DNA of 8,603 nucleotides from Spirochaetia bacterium UBA5368. Lineage in GTDB: Bacteria; Spirochaetota; UBA4802; UBA5368. Location: NCBI GenBank assembly GCA_002407865.1, contig DHPI01000004.1, positions 1 through 8,603 on the forward strand. The letters run 5' to 3'. Below, piece after piece: positions 6,137 through 8,603 of the stretch (position 1 is its first letter; each line of letters opens with the position of its first letter). The notes under the pieces are model-generated. The model was given only the letters and a program-made list of their open reading frames with translations. It was not told where the DNA came from and ran no database searches. The position numbers were made by a program, and so were the translations under genes.

Positions 6137-6415
6137 TCACTTTTTCGATTTGAACATTCTGAACATGCGGTCGGTTACCAGAAAACCACCTGCCACATTG
6201 ACCATTGCGAGAATGATGGCGAGCGCGCCGAGCAGGCGGCTTCCGGTGAAAACGGCCATCGCAGCCGCGACAAGTGCGCCAAGCACTGTGACGCCCGAAA
6301 GCGCGTTCATCCCTGACATTAACGGTGTTTATCGCAGCGGGGGTACGTTGCTGATGACCCTGTAGCCCACAACCGTCGCTGCGATAAACACGGCCAGCAG
6401 TATAAGAAAGCTCAT
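6137..6415 (-). pseudogene. pntA2: Transhydrogenase alpha subunit part 2 (PntA2/PntAB), interrupted by an in-frame TAA
   Basis: The frame from ATG 6415 to the stop at 6137 encodes a 92-position protein matching the small membrane subunit: a first helix (FLILLAVFIAATVVGYRVI), the loop VPPL..TPLMSG, then two to three more helices ending VAGGFLVTDRMFRMFK. A strong GGGAGG precedes ATG 6415. Codon 29 (6331-6329) is TAA, where the family normally has the conserved LHTP segment; frame is kept on both sides. A second ATG (6319) restarts just after the stop, but lacks a clear ribosome site. As written, a full subunit cannot be made without readthrough or restart. A sequence error, a recent inactivation, or two fragments working together are all possible. 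The stop lies in a perfect inverted repeat (6325-6339 with 6377-6391). Neighbours pntA1 and pntB are intact. Confidence 0.75.
6325..6391. repeat. Perfect 15-bp inverted repeat inside pntA2
   Basis: GTGTTTATCGCAGCG (6325-6339) is the exact reverse complement of CGCTGCGATAAACAC (6377-6391), with 37 bases between. Both arms lie in pntA2 coding sequence. The arm at 6377-6391 codes part of the first membrane helix (VFIAA) and looks original. The arm at 6325-6339 replaces the codons for the conserved LHTP region and brings the TAA. Fifteen perfect pairs in one small gene are unlikely by chance. Confidence 0.85.
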
Positions 6416-6416
6416 G

Positions 6417-7604
6417 TCATGCCTCCCTCGATTGTGCCGCCATCGCCTCGAGCGCGCCTGCATGCACAAGTTCGCCGTCGATCGTTACCAGCGATGATGC
6501 GATAATTTCGTCATCGCGCCGTATTGACACAGACCCGTCTTTTACCAGGTAATTTGCGAAATTGTATATGTTGTTGGCGAACATCCACGTGGAGCTTGTG
6601 GGCACATAGCCGGGGATGTTTTTCATGCCGATAATCGTGAGCCCGTGGTTCGTCGCTATTTTTCCCGGCTCGGTGATTGAGCAGTTGCCCCCCTGGTCGA
6701 TGGCGATGTCGACGATTACCGATCCCGACGCCATTGCGCGTACCATGTCTTCTGTAATCAGCACCGGGGCGAGCTTTCCCGGGACAAGGGCCGAGAGCAC
6801 GAGTATGTCGGCTTTCGCTGCGGCGTCACGAATCGCCTCACGCTCGGCGTCCAGTACGTCATCGGGAAGCTGCCGCGCATAGCCGCCGGCGCCGACAGCA
6901 ATGTCATGGGAGACGCCTGTATCGACTATCTTCGCGCCGAGGCTTTTGGCTTGTTCGACGGCATCGGGCCGTATATCCGCGGCGAATACCGCCGCGCCGA
7001 GACGCTTTGCCGTGGCGAGCGCCTGCAACCCCGCGACGCCGGTGCCGACGACAAAGACCTGTGATGGCTGAATCACCCCGACGGCCGTGGACATCATGGG
7101 AAGGAACCTGGTGAGATAATTCGCAGCCATGATGATGCCCTTGTATCCCGCGACGGTGCTCATCGATGTGAGCGCGTCCATCGGCTGCGCGCGCGTTATG
7201 CGCGGGATGCCGTCGAGGGTAAGGCTGGTAACGCCCTGTTTCGCCAGCTCTTTTACCATGGAGTGGTTAGCGGGCGATGCCGGATGCAGAAACGTTACCA
7301 GCACCTGGCCTTTGCGCATCATGGACACCTCGTGTGCGTTCTTTGCCGTGTTGAAAAGGGGCTCCTTGACCTTGAAGATGATGTCAGATCCGGAAAAGAC
7401 GGCAGCGCAATCACCCACTATTTCAGCCCCTGCCGCCTTGTAATCACTGTCATAATAATGGGATTCCGCTCCTGCGCCCGTTTCGACAAGCACCCGTGCC
7501 CCCTGAGATACGAGTTTTTTTACGGTATCGGGGATGGCGGCGACCCTGAATTCGTGCTCCATTATTTCCTTTGGAACGCCAATAGTTAATCCTTTAAAGT
7601 TCAT
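6417..7604 (-). CDS. pntA1: NAD(P) transhydrogenase alpha subunit part 1 (PntA1/PntAA, NAD(H) domain)
   Basis: The soluble domain I of transhydrogenase (395 residues), which binds NAD(H) and donates or accepts the hydride. It resembles alanine dehydrogenase. Visible motifs: the N-terminal IGVPKEI and EFRVAAIPDTV (8-28), RITRAQPMDALTSMSTVAGYKG (135-156), the dinucleotide fold GTGVAGLQALATAKRLGA (187-204) with a following Asp near 210, and the nucleotide-contacting DQGGNCSITEPGK (303-315). ATG 7604 is chosen because the family begins there and AGGAG lies about nine bases upstream; the in-frame extension to 7685 covers the operator and has no ribosome site. The stop (6417) is one base from the next start (6415), the split alpha-subunit arrangement found in many bacteria. 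It is the first gene of the unit and has a promoter and palindrome upstream. Confidence 0.95.
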   Translation of the reverse strand: MNFKGLTIGVPKEIMEHEFRVAAIPDTVKKLVSQGARVLVETGAGAESHYYDSDYKAAGAEIVGDCAAVFSGSDIIFKVKEPLFNTAKNAHEVSMMRKGQVLVTFLHPASPANHSMVKELAKQGVTSLTLDGIPRITRAQPMDALTSMSTVAGYKGIIMAANYLTRFLPMMSTAVGVIQPSQVFVVGTGVAGLQALATAKRLGAAVFAADIRPDAVEQAKSLGAKIVDTGVSHDIAVGAGGYARQLPDDVLDAEREAIRDAAAKADILVLSALVPGKLAPVLITEDMVRAMASGSVIVDIAIDQGGNCSITEPGKIATNHGLTIIGMKNIPGYVPTSSTWMFANNIYNFANYLVKDGSVSIRRDDEIIASSLVTIDGELVHAGALEAMAAQSREA

Positions 7605-7671
7605 AGTACGCTCCTGTATAATGCCGTATTGCGCGTGATTAGCTGACACGGGGGCGCATGTAGAGAAAAAT

Positions 7672-7687
7672 GAGTAAGCGCTCACTC
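7672..7687. promoter_or_regulatory. TetR-type operator candidate in the pnt promoter
   Basis: GAGTAAGCGCTCACTC is a 16-bp palindrome with one mismatched pair and central AGCGCT. The form TGAG(T/G)NAGCGCTCACTC resembles operators of TetR-family regulators, including those of fatty-acid and CoA-thioester metabolism. It sits just downstream of the -10 box, at about +4 to +20, a repressing position. No regulator gene is in the window. Confidence 0.6.
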
Positions 7688-7697
7688 GTTATTGTGT

Positions 7698-7726
7698 ATC
7701 CTAAATGTGATCTTTAAATATGTCAA
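7698..7726 (-). promoter_or_regulatory. Sigma-70-type promoter of the pnt genes
   Basis: On the minus strand TTGACA (7726-7721), a 17-bp spacer and TAGGAT (7703-7698, four of six consensus bases) form a good promoter. Transcription would start near 7691 and give a leader of about 87 nt before ATG 7604. The palindrome at 7672-7687 overlaps the first transcribed bases. Confidence 0.7.
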
Positions 7727-7803
7727 TATATATTCATATCAGTTGACAGATAACCGCAGGGGTGCGTGTGCTTGCGAATAAGTTTTTTAAAATTAAAATA
7801 TAT

Positions 7804-7836
7804 TTGACAAATATGTTCGAAAAGAAACAGTATAAT
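7804..7836 (+). promoter_or_regulatory. Possible promoter of the activase gene
   Basis: TTGACA (7804-7809) and a perfect TATAAT (7831-7836) lie on the + strand about 94 bases before the start codon, but their spacer is 21 bp, longer than the usual 16-19. TATAAT alone may work with a poorer -35 box, or an activator may be needed. Confidence 0.45.
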
Positions 7837-7929
7837 GATAAGTGTATGAATTATGCCGTTCATCCTTCATTTCAAATATCTCAATTAATTGCGTAATTGC
7901 GTCAATGTATCCGGAAAAGAGAGGTCAGC

Positions 7930-8603
7930 ATGCGTGTCGGTATAGATGCGGGAAGCAAATATATAAAAGCCGTAGTATGTAGCGAGACACACGCCATGGC
8001 TGCGAATGCCGGCTGTGCGGGATCGCTCTTCTTTGAACATCACGGAAATCCCGCGCGCGAGATATCGCGGATTCTGGAAGCGCATTCGCCGCATGATGTG
8101 AATGGTGTGATACGCTCAATTGCTGATGCAGATACCGTGGGCGTTACGGGACTGTTCGCGGAGGCGGCGGTTGCGGCGATTGCCGGGAAGGGCGCTGCGG
8201 TTGTGGAGCTGGTTGATGAAATAGCCGCCGTTATCGACGCGGCCCGTTTTCATGGCTGCAACTGCCGGTATATCGTCAACGTGGGAGGCGGCTCCATCAA
8301 ATATGTGGAGCTCGACAGCGGCGGCATGTTCTCGTTATACAGGGAAAACTCGCTTTGCGCGGCGGGTACGGGATCGTTTCTGGACGAGCAGATGCGGCGC
8401 ATGGATTTTTCATATGAAAGTGCGAACGATATCCCCCTGCAGACCGATCCGCCGGATATCGCGACGCGGTGCGCGGTATTCGCGAAATCAGACCTCATCC
8501 ATCGCCAGCAGGAGGGATTTTCGCGCGCGGAGATGTGGTCAGGACTCTGCCGCGGCGTGGCGTCGACCATGCTGCACTCGGTTTTTCGCGGGAGTCTACC
8601 CGG
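7930..8603 (+). CDS. BadF/BadG/BcrA/HgdC-type ATPase (CoA-dehydratase/reductase activase), partial
   Basis: The frame is open from ATG 7930 to the window edge: 224 codons plus two bases, no stop. ASKHA-ATPase motifs are seen: phosphate-1 loop GIDAGSKYIKAVV (4-16) and phosphate-2 VNVGGGSIKYVEL (116-128). Two cysteines, Cys143 in CAAGTGSFLDEQ and Cys181 in CAVFAKSDLI, lie 38 residues apart, close to the spacing of the two cysteines that ligate the shared [4Fe-4S] cluster in the A. fermentans HgdC dimer. These enzymes use ATP to give a low-potential electron to 2-hydroxyacyl-CoA dehydratases, benzoyl-CoA reductases or related double-cubane enzymes. GAGAGG (7919-7924) precedes the start by five bases. 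The residue pattern supports the family well; the exact partner lies beyond the edge. It may be a short stand-alone activase (about 260-320 aa) or the head of a large multidomain version. Confidence 0.88.
   Translation, partial: MRVGIDAGSKYIKAVVCSETHAMAANAGCAGSLFFEHHGNPAREISRILEAHSPHDVNGVIRSIADADTVGVTGLFAEAAVAAIAGKGAAVVELVDEIAAVIDAARFHGCNCRYIVNVGGGSIKYVELDSGGMFSLYRENSLCAAGTGSFLDEQMRRMDFSYESANDIPLQTDPPDIATRCAVFAKSDLIHRQQEGFSRAEMWSGLCRGVASTMLHSVFRGSLP

Larger units (their letters stand above)
7605..7929. other. Divergent AT-rich control region between pntA1 and the activase gene
   Basis: No gene fits in these 325 bases. The half near 7605-7730 holds the pnt leader, a 16-bp palindrome and a good promoter on the minus strand. 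The half near 7740-7929 is markedly AT-rich and holds a TTGACA and a TATAAT on the + strand and a tandem AATTGCGT pair (7887-7902) before the activase ribosome site. Confidence 0.8.

Noticed and set aside
4681..6153. Several + strand open frames opposite pntB
   Set aside because: They mirror GC-rich codons of pntB and show no domain, ribosome site or plausible composition.
6137..6319. A stand-alone 60-residue membrane protein gene
   Set aside because: It is the in-frame remainder of pntA2 after the TAA and has no clear ribosome site, so it is annotated as part of the interrupted gene.
7605..7685. 27-residue N-terminal extension of PntA1
   Set aside because: It would cover the leader and operator and start close to the predicted transcription start without a ribosome site; the family begins at MNFKGLTIGVPKE.
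7887..7902. Tandem AATTGCGT pair before the activase gene
   Set aside because: Only two short copies; no evidence for a phase-variable or regulatory role.

Overview
The window most likely comes from a spirochaete-like, GC-rich bacterium, but its first ~1.4 kb looks like DNA of a different, AT-richer, Firmicutes-type origin. The spirochaetal reading rests on FlgF: its N-terminal half has the flagellar rod/hook pattern with an LLRRINDDG-type segment that I associate with spirochaetes. The genes beside it (murA, a short tatA, a split pntA1-pntA2-pntB transhydrogenase and a BadF/HgdC-type activase) fit a GC-rich anaerobe or facultative anaerobe. No database search was possible, so the taxonomy is an inference.

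Layout. Bases 1-1931 (+ strand) hold a strong promoter, a leader with inverted repeats, an Rrf2/IscR-type regulator with three cysteines, and a NifS-type cysteine desulfurase. Base composition and codon choice change abruptly inside the desulfurase gene (about 1381-1440), while the reading frame and all catalytic residues stay intact. A strong hairpin (2013-2049) separates this unit from a convergent minus-strand block, tatA-murA-flgF (4546 to 2074). In that block murA and flgF are one base apart and probably translationally coupled. A second minus-strand block, pntA1-pntA2-pntB (7604 to 4720), encodes the membrane proton-translocating NAD(P) transhydrogenase. It has its own promoter with a TetR-type palindrome just downstream of the -10 box. 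Divergent from it, a CoA-dehydratase-type activase gene starts at 7930 and runs off the right edge.

How the genes work together. IscR and NifS are the sensing and sulfur-donating parts of Fe-S cluster assembly; the usual scaffold gene does not follow. MurA starts peptidoglycan precursor synthesis, FlgF builds the flagellar rod, and TatA serves folded-protein export. Transhydrogenase balances NADH and NADPH against the proton gradient.

The two most notable observations are the composition break inside nifS, which suggests either a contig chimera or an intragenic recombination, and an in-frame TAA in pntA2. That stop lies inside a perfect 15-bp inverted repeat, at the point where the family usually has a conserved LHTP motif, as expected of a template-switch mutation. 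I saw no tRNA, rRNA, CRISPR array or insertion sequence.
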